The notes: a model not told the origin generated them from the letters alone. 64,000 bases of DNA from Stutzerimonas stutzeri (GCF_009789555.1 NZ_CP046902.1:3364001-3428000); one strand, 5' to 3'. Positions 1 through 10,831 are shown, counted from the first letter of the stretch. Program-made: numbers and translations.

Positions 1-1
1 G

Positions 2-1339
<1,338 letters not shown>

Positions 1340-1361
1340 CTCGCTCAGCCCGTCGCCCGCC

Positions 1362-2132
1362 TCATTGCGCCAGCCACCCACCATCGACATTCCAGGCCGC
1401 GCCGCGTACCTGGCTGGCTGCGTCGCTGCACAGAAACAGCGCCAGATCACCCAACTGTCCGGGGGTGACGAAGTCCAGCGAGGGCTGTTTTTCCATCAGC
1501 AGCTCACGCGTCGCCCGGCTCGGGTCGCCGTGCACACGCGCCTTGCTGTCGATCTGCTCCTGGACCAGCGGCGTCAGCACCCAGCCCGGACAGAGTGCGT
1601 TACAGGTGATCCCGGTGGTCGCCGTTTCCAGCGCGACGGTTTTGGTCAACCCGATCACCCCGTGCTTGGCGGCCACGTACGCGGCTTTTTGCGCGGAGGC
1701 CACCAGACCGTGCACCGAGGAAATGTTGATGATCCGTCCCCAATCGCGCTCACGCATGCCAGGCAATGCAAGGCGCATGGTATGGAACACCGAAGACAGG
1801 TTGATGGCGATGATGCTGTCCCAGCGCTCTACCGGAAAATGCTCCAGCGGCGCGACGTATTGAATCCCCGCATTGTTGACCAGCACATCGAGGGCGCCGA
1901 ACTCACGCTCGGTCTGGCTGACCATTGCGCCGATCTGTTCGGCATCCGACACATCGGCCGGATGATGCGATACGCGGGTGCCGTAGGCCGACACACGCGC
2001 GATGGCCGCCTGCGCATCGCCGAAGCCGTTGAGCATCACGTTGGCGCCCGCCTCCGCGAGCTTGCAGGCGATGCCAAGGCCGATGCCGCTGGTCGAACCG
2101 GTAACGAGAGCGGTCTTGCCTTGCAGAATCAT
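1362..2132 (-). CDS. bdhA: 3-hydroxybutyrate dehydrogenase
   Basis: An NAD-dependent short-chain dehydrogenase of 256 residues that interconverts D-3-hydroxybutyrate and acetoacetate in the cytoplasm, feeding ketone bodies or PHB breakdown products to the AtoB thiolase route. Visible features are the cofactor loop TGSTSGIG (residues 11-18), NNAG (86-89), the catalytic serine in INISSV (about 138) and the Tyr152/Lys156 pair in YVAAK. The ATG has GGAGG seven bases upstream. A sigma54-like promoter lies about 250 bases upstream (2386-2400), which fits control by the adjacent HbcR-like activator. In P. aeruginosa a permease gene (PA2004) lies next to bdhA; it is absent here. Confidence 0.88.
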   Translation of the reverse strand: MILQGKTALVTGSTSGIGLGIACKLAEAGANVMLNGFGDAQAAIARVSAYGTRVSHHPADVSDAEQIGAMVSQTEREFGALDVLVNNAGIQYVAPLEHFPVERWDSIIAINLSSVFHTMRLALPGMRERDWGRIINISSVHGLVASAQKAAYVAAKHGVIGLTKTVALETATTGITCNALCPGWVLTPLVQEQIDSKARVHGDPSRATRELLMEKQPSLDFVTPGQLGDLALFLCSDAASQVRGAAWNVDGGWLAQ

Positions 2133-2574
2133 GGCTGCCTCCGAATGCCGCGAATCACAGTCAACGCAGCGGCGCGCGACGCGCCTTGCTGACCATCAGA
2201 ATAGCGGCTACCGCGACAGGTGCTGCCCAGGGCGGCGAAACGGGACGGTACGAGGCCGGGGATGACGCCACCGGCGCGTGCGGGTAAGGCATTCATGCAG
2301 GGGTTCCTTATTGTTCTGATCACGCCGTCCGCTCCCATGGCGCCGCGTCGTGGCGCCAGCGGGAACAAGCGAGACATCGAACAGAGCGAAAGCCATGCCA
2401 GACCGGGACGAGCGCGGCGAAAAGGCAGCAGAACCCCGCCGAATCGCGCCCCTGCTCCGGTCCTCGCCAACCCCGCGCCCGCGCCGGTTGCCCGAGAATC
2501 TGGACATGCTCATCGCGGCATACACAAAGGCAGCCGCCATGTCCTGCAAACTGGACGCGCGGGGCGCCGGTGGG
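2133..2574. other. intergenic region between bdhA and pgm
   Basis: About 440 bases with no convincing gene. It holds the sigma54-like element at 2386-2400 and, on the minus strand, an ATG near 2297 preceded by AAGGAA that opens a short frame reaching the bdhA start region. That frame has no recognisable domain. It could be a leader peptide or the remnant of the permease gene that neighbours bdhA in P. aeruginosa; neither is proven. Confidence 0.4.
2386..2400 (-). promoter_or_regulatory. sigma-54 promoter-like element for bdhA
   Basis: Read on the minus strand, the element is TGGCATG-GCTT-TCGC preceded by C, close to the sigma54 consensus TGGCACG-N4-TTGC, and it keeps the GG and GC of the -24 and -12 elements. 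It points at bdhA and implies a leader of about 240 nt. The assignment is by eye and rests on the consensus match plus the neighbouring sigma54 activator. Confidence 0.5.
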
Positions 2575-4239
2575 TCAACCCGCCAACACGCCGTCTACCA
2601 GCGCCTTGGCTTCGTCCTGGATGCGTTTGAGGTGCGCCTCACCCTCGAAGCTCTCGGCATAAATCTTGTAGACGTCTTCCGTGCCGGAAGGCCGCGCGGC
2701 AAACCAACCGCTGTCAGTGACTACCTTGAGCCCACCGATCGCAGCGCCATTGCCCGGTGCTTCGGTGAGAATGCCGGTGATCGGATGGCCTGCCAGTTCG
2801 CCGGCCGTGACCTGAGAGGCGGTGAGCTTGCCGAGCCTGGACTTCTGCTCACGATCGGCCGGCGCATCGATGCGTTGGTAGACCGGCGCGCCGAAACGCT
2901 CAGTGAGCGTCTGGTAGCGTTCCCCCGGGTCCTTGCCGGTCACGGCGGTGATTTCTGCCGCCAGCAGGCCGAGAATGAGGCCGTCCTTGTCGGTGGACCA
3001 TGCGCCACCGGCCCGACGCAGGAATGACGCGCCGGCCGACTCCTCGCCACCGAAGCCCAGGCTGCCGTTCATCAGGCCATCGACGAACCACTTGAAGCCA
3101 ACCGGCACTTCGATCACGTCGCGCCCTATCCCCTTGGCGACCCGGTCGATCATCGAGGAGGACACCAGCGTCTTGCCGATCGCAGCCTGCGCGCTCCACT
3201 CGGGGCGGTGGGTGAACAGATACTCGATGGCCACCGCCAGATAGTGATTCGGGTTCAACAGGCCCACCGAGCGCGCCACGATGCCATGGCGATCATGATC
3301 GGTGTCGCAGGCAAAGGCGACATCGAAACGGTCCTTGTTCTCGATCAACCCCGCCATGGCATAAGGCGAACTGCAATCCATGCGAATCTTGCCGTCCCAG
3401 TCCAGGCGCATGAAGCGGAAGGTCGGATCGACAGTGGTCGACAGCACGTCGAGCGGCAACCCGTACCGTTCAGCGATGCGGGTCCAGTAGTGAACGCCCG
3501 CCCCGCCCAACGGATCCACCGCGAATTTCAATCCAGAGGCGCGAATCGCCTCAAGATCGATGACCTGTCCCAATCCGCCGACATAACTGTCGATGAAGTC
3601 GAAGCGCTGGGTGGTCGGTGCCTTCAGCGCGCGGGCGTAATCCATCCGCTCGACGCCCTTGAGCCCGGCCACCAGCAACGCATTGGCACGGTCCTGAATC
3701 CATTTCGTCACGCCGGTATCGGCCGGGCCGCCATTGGTCGGGTTGTATTTGAAGCCGCCGTCGGCCGGCGGATTGTGCGACGGCGTGATGACGATTCCGT
3801 CGGCCAGACCGCGAGTCCTGCCACGGTTATGCTCCAGGATCGCATTCGAGACGGCCGGGGTCGGCGTATAGCCCGGCTCGCCAAGGGTCTGCGCGCAGCC
3901 GGAGTCGATCCGGGTCTCGACGCCATTGGCCGCCAGCACTTCGAGCGCCGAAACGAACGCAGGCTCGGACAGCGCGTGCGTGTCCATGCCGACGAATACC
4001 GGACCGTCGACGCCCTGCTCGCGCCGGTAATCGCAGATGGCCTGCGTCACGGCCAGGATGTGCCACTCGTTGAAGCTGTTTTTCAGCGAAGAGCCGCGAT
4101 GCCCCGAGGTGCCGAAGGCGACTTGCTGCGCCGGGTCCGATGGATCGGGACGCTCGCTGTAATAGCGCGCGACCAGGCGCGGAATGTTGATCAGGGTGCT
4201 GTCGTCCGGCAGGCGTCCTGCGTTGGGATCGAGGCTCAT
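2575..4239 (-). CDS. pgm: phosphoglucomutase, alpha-D-glucose-specific
   Basis: Interconverts glucose-1-phosphate and glucose-6-phosphate in the cytoplasm, linking glycogen/trehalose and surface-polysaccharide precursors with central metabolism. At 554 residues it matches the long bacterial Pgm family rather than the shorter AlgC type. Motifs are TSGHRG (44-49), the phosphoserine loop TPSHNPP (Ser154), the metal site CDTDHDRHG, the sugar-binding GGEESAG and the C-terminal phosphate-binding RPSGTED. The ATG is preceded by AAGGAA at seven bases. It is monocistronic as far as can be seen. Confidence 0.93.
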   Translation of the reverse strand: MSLDPNAGRLPDDSTLINIPRLVARYYSERPDPSDPAQQVAFGTSGHRGSSLKNSFNEWHILAVTQAICDYRREQGVDGPVFVGMDTHALSEPAFVSALEVLAANGVETRIDSGCAQTLGEPGYTPTPAVSNAILEHNRGRTRGLADGIVITPSHNPPADGGFKYNPTNGGPADTGVTKWIQDRANALLVAGLKGVERMDYARALKAPTTQRFDFIDSYVGGLGQVIDLEAIRASGLKFAVDPLGGAGVHYWTRIAERYGLPLDVLSTTVDPTFRFMRLDWDGKIRMDCSSPYAMAGLIENKDRFDVAFACDTDHDRHGIVARSVGLLNPNHYLAVAIEYLFTHRPEWSAQAAIGKTLVSSSMIDRVAKGIGRDVIEVPVGFKWFVDGLMNGSLGFGGEESAGASFLRRAGGAWSTDKDGLILGLLAAEITAVTGKDPGERYQTLTERFGAPVYQRIDAPADREQKSRLGKLTASQVTAGELAGHPITGILTEAPGNGAAIGGLKVVTDSGWFAARPSGTEDVYKIYAESFEGEAHLKRIQDEAKALVDGVLAG

Positions 4240-4549
4240 CAGTCGTTCCTTTGAAAGTGGAAAATGTCGCCTCAGGCAAAACCGTGGGCCGCACGGGAGG
4301 CAATCGGATGCAGACAGGCATCGGTCGATGCCGTTTCATCCTGGCGCTAAGACCACCGCCCCTTGGGATTTGGTTCCCCATCGGTCGGTCGATCGTTCGC
4401 ACTGACCGGCTGTGCATGATAGGGCGAGTCTCGCACGTCGCCAAACGCCTGCGCCGGACTGCCCGCCGGGACCGTTCGCCCAGCCCGGGTCGAAGTCGGC
4501 GCGACGGCGGGTTGCCACGGGCGCTGACCGGAAGCCGGAGGCCGAGCAC
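4240..4549. other. intergenic region upstream of pgm
   Basis: No gene is supported here. The only structured element noticed is a palindrome at 4317-4332 (GGCATCG-GT-CGATGCC), about 80 bases upstream of the pgm ATG. It could be an operator or the 3' hairpin of the upstream kinase transcript; no T-run follows it on the minus strand. Confidence 0.35.
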
Positions 4550-6976
4550 TCAGCTTTCGCGTTCCATCGATTGCCAGGCGCATGCTGGAAGCCAGAGGGT
4601 GAATCGCGCCCCGTGCCCCACCTCGCTTTCGACGGTCAGGTCGCCGCCGAGTCGTTGAGCGATACGCCGGCTGATCGCAAGGCCAATACCGGCACCCTGC
4701 TGCGCGTCCGGGTCCAGGCGGGTGTATTCGAGAAAAATCATCTCCTGCTTGTCCTTGGCGATGCCGGGACCCGTGTCGGTCACGCTGAGCGCGATCCAGT
4801 TGCCGGGGCCGGGACCGTCATCGTGCCGTGGTTGCGCCTCGATGGTCACCTGGCCGTAGGGAGCGTACTTGAGGGTATTGGACAGCAGATTGGCGAGGAT
4901 CTGACGCAAGCGCGCCGGGTCCGTCTTGGCCTGCACGCCTTTCGGCAGGCGCAGGTGCAGCTCGACCCCCACGCTCATCGCCTGGGCCTGAAAATCCTGC
5001 ACCACCTCGCGCGCCGCTCTGGCGACATCCGTTTCGACGAGCCGGACGTGCAGGTCGCCGGACTCCGCTCGGGCAAGTTCGAGCAGATCGTCGATCAGCC
5101 CAACGGACGTCCGAATGGCGCGGCGAATTCCCTGAACGCTTTCGCATTGGCGCGTATTGAGCTGCCCGATCCTACCGCTTTCAAGCAGCCAGGAGTGCCC
5201 ATCGGCGGCGCTCAGCGGGTTGCGCACGTCGTGACTGAAGCCCCACATGAGCCTGGCCCGGCTCTCGGTCACCCGCTCCAGTTCGATGCGCCGGCGATCG
5301 GCCTCGGCGCGCGCCTCCCGCTCGCTGTTGAGCAGCAGCTCGCGCTCTTGCTCGTGCTGCTTGCGTTCGGAGATGTCGGTCAGCGTCCCGATCCAGCGGA
5401 TGATCGCGCCAGCCGCGTTGCGTTGCGGCATGGCCTGGCCCAGAAACCAGCAGTAGTGGCCATCGGCTCCACGGAAGCGGTACTCGATGGCGTAGGGCTC
5501 CCCGGTCCGCAACGCGTGCTCCCAGCGCGCCCTGGTACGTTCATGGTCCTCGGGGTGAAGCAGGTGAAGCCAGCCCTCGCCCCAGGTGTACTCGAGGCTT
5601 GCCCCCGTGAATTCGTACCAGCGGCGGCTGAAGTACGTGTGGTAGCCCTCCGGATCGGTGGTCCAGATGTGCTGTGGGATCATGTCCACCAGCACGCGAT
5701 AGCGTTCCTCGCTCTCTCGCAGCTTTTCCTCTGCCCGCTTGCGCGTGGTCACGTCGCGGAAATAGACCGACAACCCGACATCGGACGGAAACGCGCGCAC
5801 ATCGAACCAGACACCCAGCGGCGGGTAGAACTCCTCGAACTCGACCGGCGTCCGCTCTTCCATTGCCCGCTGGTATTCGCGCTGAAAGCCGGCGCCGACC
5901 GCTTCGGGAAATTCGTCCCAGAGGCTGCGGCCGATCAGCTCGTCCCTGGAGCGCTTGAGAAGGCGCTCCGCCTCATGGTTCAGATAGGTGAAGCGCCACT
6001 GAGTATCCACCGCGAAGAAGGCGTCGGTGATGCTCTCCAATACACTGGCGACCTGTTCCCGGTCTTCTCGCTCTAGCGCGAACAGCCGCTCGCGCTCCGT
6101 ATCGGCAACATGCCAGACGAGCGCCTGACGGATCGCGAAACTCACGAAAAGCACAACGAGAAAGACCACCAGTATCGCGATACCGAACGCCGCGTCCACC
6201 AGACCCGAGTCATAGGCATCGAGCACCCACCAGCCGAGTAGCAGCGGACCGACGAACGCGGCGAGGGTCAGCCGGCGTAGCAGTCTGCCTGCCTCGCTGG
6301 AGCCCAGATACAGCGCGGCGAGCCCACGCGATGGCTGGATGAAGAAGGTCCCGAGCGCCAGCGCGATGAAACAGATACCCGTGGCCAGCGACGCTCCGCC
6401 CCAGTTGCTGCGCCCGCTCACCCACCGGGCGCCGTAGGCGTGCCCCATCAGGCTGACCAGCGCCACCACCAGACTCAGGGCCACCCCCACCTCGACCCAC
6501 GTGCGCAAGCGGCGATGTCGGGCGCCGAGCAGCATCAGGGAGGCGTTGATGACGATCAGACCGAGGCCGGTGGTCGGGCTTGGCCATTGCACCCAGGCTT
6601 CCATGCCTGCCGGGACTGCGCCGATGTCGCGCCGGCCCAGCGCGTGCGACAGGAGGGTTGTGACGCCGAGCGAAAGACTCATGGCCGCCGCCACCCGCCC
6701 CGCCCATCGGGCCGCCTGCCGATGCGAAAAACGAGCAAGGATCAGGGCAACCGCGGCCAGCAGCACGCCTGCCGAAGTGGCCGGAGCCATGACCAGGGGG
6801 CCGCCAGATCGAGCGATGGAAGCCTCAGGCCAGAGATAGGCCGGTGAGACAAGCGCGATGGCGGCCGCGACGATGGCGCAGACCGGCGTGATCTGCGCGG
6901 CAGAGAAGGTCCTGCGGTCCGTTTCCGGCATTCTTGCCATGAACGATGCCCACCGAGACAGCTGCGTTACATCCAT
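4550..6976 (-). CDS. membrane PAS-domain sensor histidine kinase
   Basis: About 808 residues from the ATG at 6976. A TTG at 7003 or a later ATG at 6940 are alternative starts, and none has a strong RBS. The N-terminal third contains about eight hydrophobic helices, probably a multi-pass sensory domain. Two PAS domains follow (one in SITDAFFAVDT, one in LVDMIPQHIWTT), then a HisKA domain with FSHDVRNPLS (His582) and an ATPase domain with the N box NLLSNTLKYAP, DTGPGIA and GAGIGLAIS. It has no receiver domain and no adjacent response regulator, so it is an orphan kinase. The signal sensed cannot be read from the sequence. Confidence 0.85.
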   Translation of the reverse strand: MDVTQLSRWASFMARMPETDRRTFSAAQITPVCAIVAAAIALVSPAYLWPEASIARSGGPLVMAPATSAGVLLAAVALILARFSHRQAARWAGRVAAAMSLSLGVTTLLSHALGRRDIGAVPAGMEAWVQWPSPTTGLGLIVINASLMLLGARHRRLRTWVEVGVALSLVVALVSLMGHAYGARWVSGRSNWGGASLATGICFIALALGTFFIQPSRGLAALYLGSSEAGRLLRRLTLAAFVGPLLLGWWVLDAYDSGLVDAAFGIAILVVFLVVLFVSFAIRQALVWHVADTERERLFALEREDREQVASVLESITDAFFAVDTQWRFTYLNHEAERLLKRSRDELIGRSLWDEFPEAVGAGFQREYQRAMEERTPVEFEEFYPPLGVWFDVRAFPSDVGLSVYFRDVTTRKRAEEKLRESEERYRVLVDMIPQHIWTTDPEGYHTYFSRRWYEFTGASLEYTWGEGWLHLLHPEDHERTRARWEHALRTGEPYAIEYRFRGADGHYCWFLGQAMPQRNAAGAIIRWIGTLTDISERKQHEQERELLLNSEREARAEADRRRIELERVTESRARLMWGFSHDVRNPLSAADGHSWLLESGRIGQLNTRQCESVQGIRRAIRTSVGLIDDLLELARAESGDLHVRLVETDVARAAREVVQDFQAQAMSVGVELHLRLPKGVQAKTDPARLRQILANLLSNTLKYAPYGQVTIEAQPRHDDGPGPGNWIALSVTDTGPGIAKDKQEMIFLEYTRLDPDAQQGAGIGLAISRRIAQRLGGDLTVESEVGHGARFTLWLPACAWQSMERES

Positions 6977-7078
6977 GGTGCAGGCTGTGTCGCGCCGGTA
7001 CAACCGCAGCCAGTGGCCATCACTCGATGCCGCGCACCGCGCTCGACCTTGCCGACGCCACGTGCGCAGCGATGCCCT

Positions 7079-7678
7079 TCACGGCAGCAGCGTCGCCAAC
7101 GCAGACAGCAGCAACAGCACCGCCAGGCTTCGGTTGACCCGCACGCGGCGGGTCCGGGAGCCCAACAGCGTCGCCGCGCCGCCCCCGAGCAACGCCCAGG
7201 TGCACAGACACGGCAGGGAAATGACGAAAAACACCAGTGAGAGCAGCGCGACATCGTGCCAGCGCTGGGCGCCGGGGCGGGCGAACACGCTGATGACCGC
7301 GACGGCCATCATCCATGCCTTCGGGTTGATCAACTGCAAGCCCGCCGCCGCCCAAAAACCCATTCGCGGCGCTGCCGACTGCCCCGACACGTCCTCGGTC
7401 TCCGGGCGCGAATACATCTGCCAGGCGAGGTAGCCCAGCCACAGCACACCGAGGCCTTTCATCGCCTTGTGCAAGGTCGTATGCGACGCCATCGCATCGC
7501 CAACACCCAGGCCAACCGCCAGCACCACCAGGGCAGCGCCCGCACAGCCGCCCAGCACGATGGGCAAGGCGCCCATCACACCAAAGCGCACACTGTGGCT
7601 GAGCACGAGTACGTTGGTCGGTCCAGGGGTGATGGACGCGACGAAGGCGAACAGGGCGAACGGCAACAGTTCGATCAT
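7079..7678 (-). CDS. LysE/RhtB-family amino-acid exporter
   Basis: An inner-membrane exporter of 199 residues with the family signature ASITPGPTNVLVLSHSVRFG near the N-terminus and about six hydrophobic helices, including the conserved INPKAWMMA segment. Family members expel amino acids or related metabolites by proton exchange. It lies 105 bases downstream of an AraC-type regulator on the same strand, a common pairing in which the regulator senses the exported compound. The substrate is unknown. Confidence 0.85.
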   Translation of the reverse strand: MIELLPFALFAFVASITPGPTNVLVLSHSVRFGVMGALPIVLGGCAGAALVVLAVGLGVGDAMASHTTLHKAMKGLGVLWLGYLAWQMYSRPETEDVSGQSAAPRMGFWAAAGLQLINPKAWMMAVAVISVFARPGAQRWHDVALLSLVFFVISLPCLCTWALLGGGAATLLGSRTRRVRVNRSLAVLLLLSALATLLP

Positions 7679-7783
7679 GCCGGCCCACCCCGCTGGCCGT
7701 GCGTGCGGTGGGTCATGGTGAAAACGTCGCGCATCGTGGTCTGCCTCCCGAATGACTTCGGGGCCAGTCTGCGCGGCGTGCGA

Positions 7784-8629
7784 TCAGCCGTCTGGAAGAT
7801 TCGAGCAGCGCGTGCGGTAGTGCGCCGGGGTCAGCCCGTAGGCACGCCGAAACCATCGTCCCAGGTGACTCTGGTCGGCAAATCCGATAATCGAAGCGAC
7901 CTCGGCGGGCGCATGCCCTCGTGCCAGCAGGTGGCGCGCCCTGGCCAGTCGCAGCTGGATGAGATAGGCGTGCGGCGCGAGCCCGAACGCCGCCTTGAAC
8001 GCGCGCGACAAGCGAAAGCGACTGACGCCGCTCAGCGCCGCGAGCTCGTCCAGCCCCATGTCCTGGTCGAAATGTGCATGCAGGTAGTCGCGGGCACGAA
8101 TGGCGACGCTCGGCAGCCGCGGGTCGTCATGCCGTGGGCGCCGCCACTGCAGATGTTCGCTCAGTCGGAGCAACAGCGTATCGAGTGCGGTCTGGCGCAC
8201 GATACGCACGTCGCGTTGCTCAAGGGCATGAAACGCGCCGGCGATCGCAGCCAGCAACTGCGGCTGCCGGGTCAGGGTCGTGGCGAAACCGGGCTCGCCG
8301 CGCACGAGGGCCTCATCGTCGAGGCTGTGCAGTTGCCGTTCGAGCCAGGCAGGTTCCAGATACAGCATCGAATAGGTGAACCCGCCCTGGGCAGGTGCGT
8401 CTCCGTCATGAATCTCCCCGGGTTCGAGCAGGAATATCTGCCCCGGCGTGCTCTGGTGTATCGCCCCCCTGCAGCTGAACTGCTGGACACCCTGCTCAGT
8501 GAAACCGATCAGGTAGCTGTCGTGCCAATGAGGGTCATAGGCATGGCCTTCGAAATGCGCGCGAATGGTCTCGATGCCGGTATCGGCATCCTGTCGGAGG
8601 GTGATCCAGCTGCGATCGTCGGTATTCAT
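7784..8629 (-). CDS. AraC-family transcriptional regulator
   Basis: A regulator of 281 residues starting at the ATG that opens MNTDDRSWITL; upstream in-frame sequence looks non-coding. The N-terminal half is a cupin-like effector domain (HWHDSYLIGF, GQIFLLEPGEIHDGD). The C-terminal half has two helix-turn-helix motifs (LDELAALSGVSRFRLSRAFK and EVASIIGFADQSHLGRWFRR). Its position just upstream of a LysE-type exporter suggests that it controls that exporter. The ligand is unknown. Confidence 0.85.
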   Translation of the reverse strand: MNTDDRSWITLRQDADTGIETIRAHFEGHAYDPHWHDSYLIGFTEQGVQQFSCRGAIHQSTPGQIFLLEPGEIHDGDAPAQGGFTYSMLYLEPAWLERQLHSLDDEALVRGEPGFATTLTRQPQLLAAIAGAFHALEQRDVRIVRQTALDTLLLRLSEHLQWRRPRHDDPRLPSVAIRARDYLHAHFDQDMGLDELAALSGVSRFRLSRAFKAAFGLAPHAYLIQLRLARARHLLARGHAPAEVASIIGFADQSHLGRWFRRAYGLTPAHYRTRCSNLPDG

Positions 8630-8714
8630 CGAGTGCCCGGGCAACAGTGGCAGCGTATGGAAGGCAATCGTAGTACGGGGCCGACGCTTTCGTCTGGAAC
8701 GTTCGTGCAGGCGC

Positions 8715-9602
8715 TCAGTCGTTGCGCCCGAGGCCATTGTTCGACTCAGCCCACAGGCAGTGCCGGAACAGCTGATGCAACGGAAGCTGGCGCGCGCCAT
8801 GGCGGCTGACCAGCACCAGCTCGCGATGGAAGGTCGCGCTGCCAAGCGGCAGGATGCGAACCGTGGGCTCTCGTTCCAGCCACAGCCCTGCCAGTGGGAC
8901 AAGCGCCACGCCCAACCCGCTTTCCACCATTTTCACGATGGCGTCGAGTTCGTCCAGCTCCAGGCCGGAGCGTACTTCCAGACGGTGTTTACGCAGGAAC
9001 TGGCTGACCTGACGGCCACCGAACGAGCTGCGGTCGTAACGCACCAATGGATGATTGGCCAGCAACTGGAACGGGTCCTCGCCTTGCGTTGCCAACGGCG
9101 CGATCAGGACGAACGGCTCCTTCTGGATCAGTTCGGCATGCAATTCCTTGGGTAACGCAAACGGCGGCCGGATCATCACCGCAAGATCGATATCGCCGGC
9201 ATCGACCTGAGACAGCAGGTTCAGCGATACGCCAGGCACGAGCTTGGGTGCGACGCCCGGCGCTTCGCGCCGTAAACGCAGCAGAACCGGCGGCAACAAC
9301 CCGGTCTGCACCGTGGCGATCGCGCCGATGCGCAGCTCGCCCCGGTACTCGGACAGCGACTCCGGCTGCCCCATCAATGCGAATATTTCGAGCATCTGCT
9401 CGGCCAGCGGCAATGCGCGCAAGCCGGCCGCGTTGAGATGAGCGGAACGCCCGGTTCGATCGAACAAACGCATGCCTAGCGCGTCCTCGAGATTTCTGAT
9501 CTGGGCACTGACTGCCGACTGGGTCAGCCCGATCTGGTTGCCCGCTGCCGCGAAACTGCCACAGCGGGCAATCGCCAGGAAGGTTTTTATCTCTCGGATC
9601 AT
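8715..9602 (-). CDS. LysR-family transcriptional regulator
   Basis: A regulator of 295 residues starting at the ATG at 9602, which has GAAGG a few bases upstream; the ATG opens the winged-helix motif at the usual distance. The N-terminal HTH reads FAAAGNQIGLTQSAVSAQIR and is followed by a periplasmic-binding-protein-like effector domain. It is divergent from a VOC-family protein across 115 bases and probably regulates it, as is usual for the family. The effector is unknown. Confidence 0.85.
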   Translation of the reverse strand: MIREIKTFLAIARCGSFAAAGNQIGLTQSAVSAQIRNLEDALGMRLFDRTGRSAHLNAAGLRALPLAEQMLEIFALMGQPESLSEYRGELRIGAIATVQTGLLPPVLLRLRREAPGVAPKLVPGVSLNLLSQVDAGDIDLAVMIRPPFALPKELHAELIQKEPFVLIAPLATQGEDPFQLLANHPLVRYDRSSFGGRQVSQFLRKHRLEVRSGLELDELDAIVKMVESGLGVALVPLAGLWLEREPTVRILPLGSATFHRELVLVSRHGARQLPLHQLFRHCLWAESNNGLGRND

Positions 9603-9717
9603 GCACACCTTCTGATCGATTTTATTGAGGCTCGATACCAAACATATCCGTTATGGCGGGGTGCGACAAATCGGCAAGAATGGGCGCTGTCGTTCACACT
9701 CGAAGAAGGAAGCCACG

Positions 9718-10143
9718 ATGAGCCTTTCCCCATTCCACCTTGCGATTCCGGTCTACGATCTGGCGGCGGCCCGCCATTTCTACGGGGAGGTATTCGGTCT
9801 TGCCGAAGGTCGTTCCTCGGAGCATTGGGTCGACTTCGACTTCTACGGTCACCAGTTGGTCATCCACGAGCATCCGAAGACACCGTCCCAGGACGCGGCG
9901 CACACCAACGCGGTGGACGGCCATGACGTGCCCGTCCCTCATTTCGGCATCGTCCTGAGCTGGCCCGAGTGGGACGCGTTGGCCGAACGCCTGCGCGCCC
10001 GCGGTACTCGATTCGTCATCGAGCCTTACGTGCGTTTCAAAGGCCAGGTGGGCGAACAAGCCACCATGTTCCTCTTCGATCCCTGCGGCAATGCGCTGGA
10101 ATTCAAAGCGTTCAAGGACATGAGCCAGCTGTTCGCTAAATAG
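9718..10143 (+). CDS. VOC-family (glyoxalase/dioxygenase fold) protein
   Basis: A small protein of 141 residues starting at MSLSPFHLAI with GAAGGAAG just upstream. It has the two beta-alpha-beta-beta-beta modules of the vicinal-oxygen-chelate fold: an early His in FHLAIPVYD, a second His in VPHFGIVL and a C-terminal Glu in NALEFKAF, the usual metal ligands. Members include glyoxalases, dioxygenases and resistance proteins, so the reaction cannot be assigned. It is divergent from a LysR regulator that likely controls it. Confidence 0.78.
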   Translation: MSLSPFHLAIPVYDLAAARHFYGEVFGLAEGRSSEHWVDFDFYGHQLVIHEHPKTPSQDAAHTNAVDGHDVPVPHFGIVLSWPEWDALAERLRARGTRFVIEPYVRFKGQVGEQATMFLFDPCGNALEFKAFKDMSQLFAK

Positions 10144-10170
10144 CCATCGGCCGGCATCCGGCACGAACCT

Positions 10171-10791
10171 CTACCTGCTGAACGCGGGCGCTGTGTCATG
10201 GGCGGTGCCGAACAGGCTGCGGCCGATCATGCGCGCGGTTTCGAAATGCGCGGTTGGCTCCCGGCTTTCCGAATCGAGCAACACTGTCGAGGTTGCCACG
10301 GTCGCCCCGCAGTAATCGAATATGCCATGGTCGATCTGGGTTTTCATCGCTGACAGATAACCGTGCCGCTCATAGGTGCCCCCGTCTGCGCCACCCACGC
10401 CGATGAGGTGAACCCGCAGATGGCCCAGTTTCTTGACCAGCGACGCATCGCCCGCGTAGTCGAATGCCCAGCCGTTGGAAAAAACCCGGTCGATCCAGCC
10501 CTTGAGCAACGCAGGCATCGACCACCAATAGATGGGATAGACCAGAACCAGCGCGTCCGCGCGGTCGATCCGCGCCTGTTCAGCCGCAACATCCGCCGCA
10601 ATGGCGCCCGTTCTGCGGTGGACGGCGAGGTCCGCCTCGCGGAATTGCGGGTCGAAGGCTTCTGCGGCCAGATCGGCTATTTCGAACGAGTGTCCGGGGT
10701 CTGCGGCGATCACGCCATCAGCGACCTGCGCGGCGAGGCGGTGAGTGAGCGAGTGAGGTTCGGGATGCGAGACGACGATCAGCGTATGCAT
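10171..10791 (-). CDS. flavodoxin-fold NAD(P)H-dependent oxidoreductase
   Basis: A protein of 206 residues resembling NAD(P)H:quinone reductases of the MdaB/KefF/DT-diaphorase fold. The N-terminus VVSHPEPHSLTHRLA is the FMN phosphate loop, and LVYPIYWWSMPALLKGWIDR is the characteristic flavin-binding segment. It likely reduces quinones or electrophiles by two-electron transfer in the cytoplasm. AGGAG lies six bases before the ATG. It is divergent from a TetR regulator, and a 49-bp palindrome between them (10832-10880) is an evident operator, so induction by a quinone-like or electrophilic ligand is plausible. Confidence 0.85.
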   Translation of the reverse strand: MHTLIVVSHPEPHSLTHRLAAQVADGVIAADPGHSFEIADLAAEAFDPQFREADLAVHRRTGAIAADVAAEQARIDRADALVLVYPIYWWSMPALLKGWIDRVFSNGWAFDYAGDASLVKKLGHLRVHLIGVGGADGGTYERHGYLSAMKTQIDHGIFDYCGATVATSTVLLDSESREPTAHFETARMIGRSLFGTAHDTAPAFSR

Positions 10792-10831
10792 GGTGGACTC
10801 CTGTGGCTCGTTGCCAATGAAAGCGCGAGGC

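Noticed and set aside
2350..3027. 225-codon plus-strand frame overlapping the 3' end of pgm
   Set aside because: It overlaps a certain gene on the opposite strand, has low-complexity composition and no family match.
4412..6076. 554-codon plus-strand frame opposite the sensor kinase
   Set aside because: It is antisense to a kinase with clear PAS, HisKA and ATPase motifs and encodes no recognisable domain; such shadow frames are common at this GC content.
7882..7896. PcaR-like core CCGATAATCGAA inside the AraC gene
   Set aside because: It lies in codons for the conserved IIGFADQ segment of the helix-turn-helix and is single, unlike the paired boxes near pca genes.
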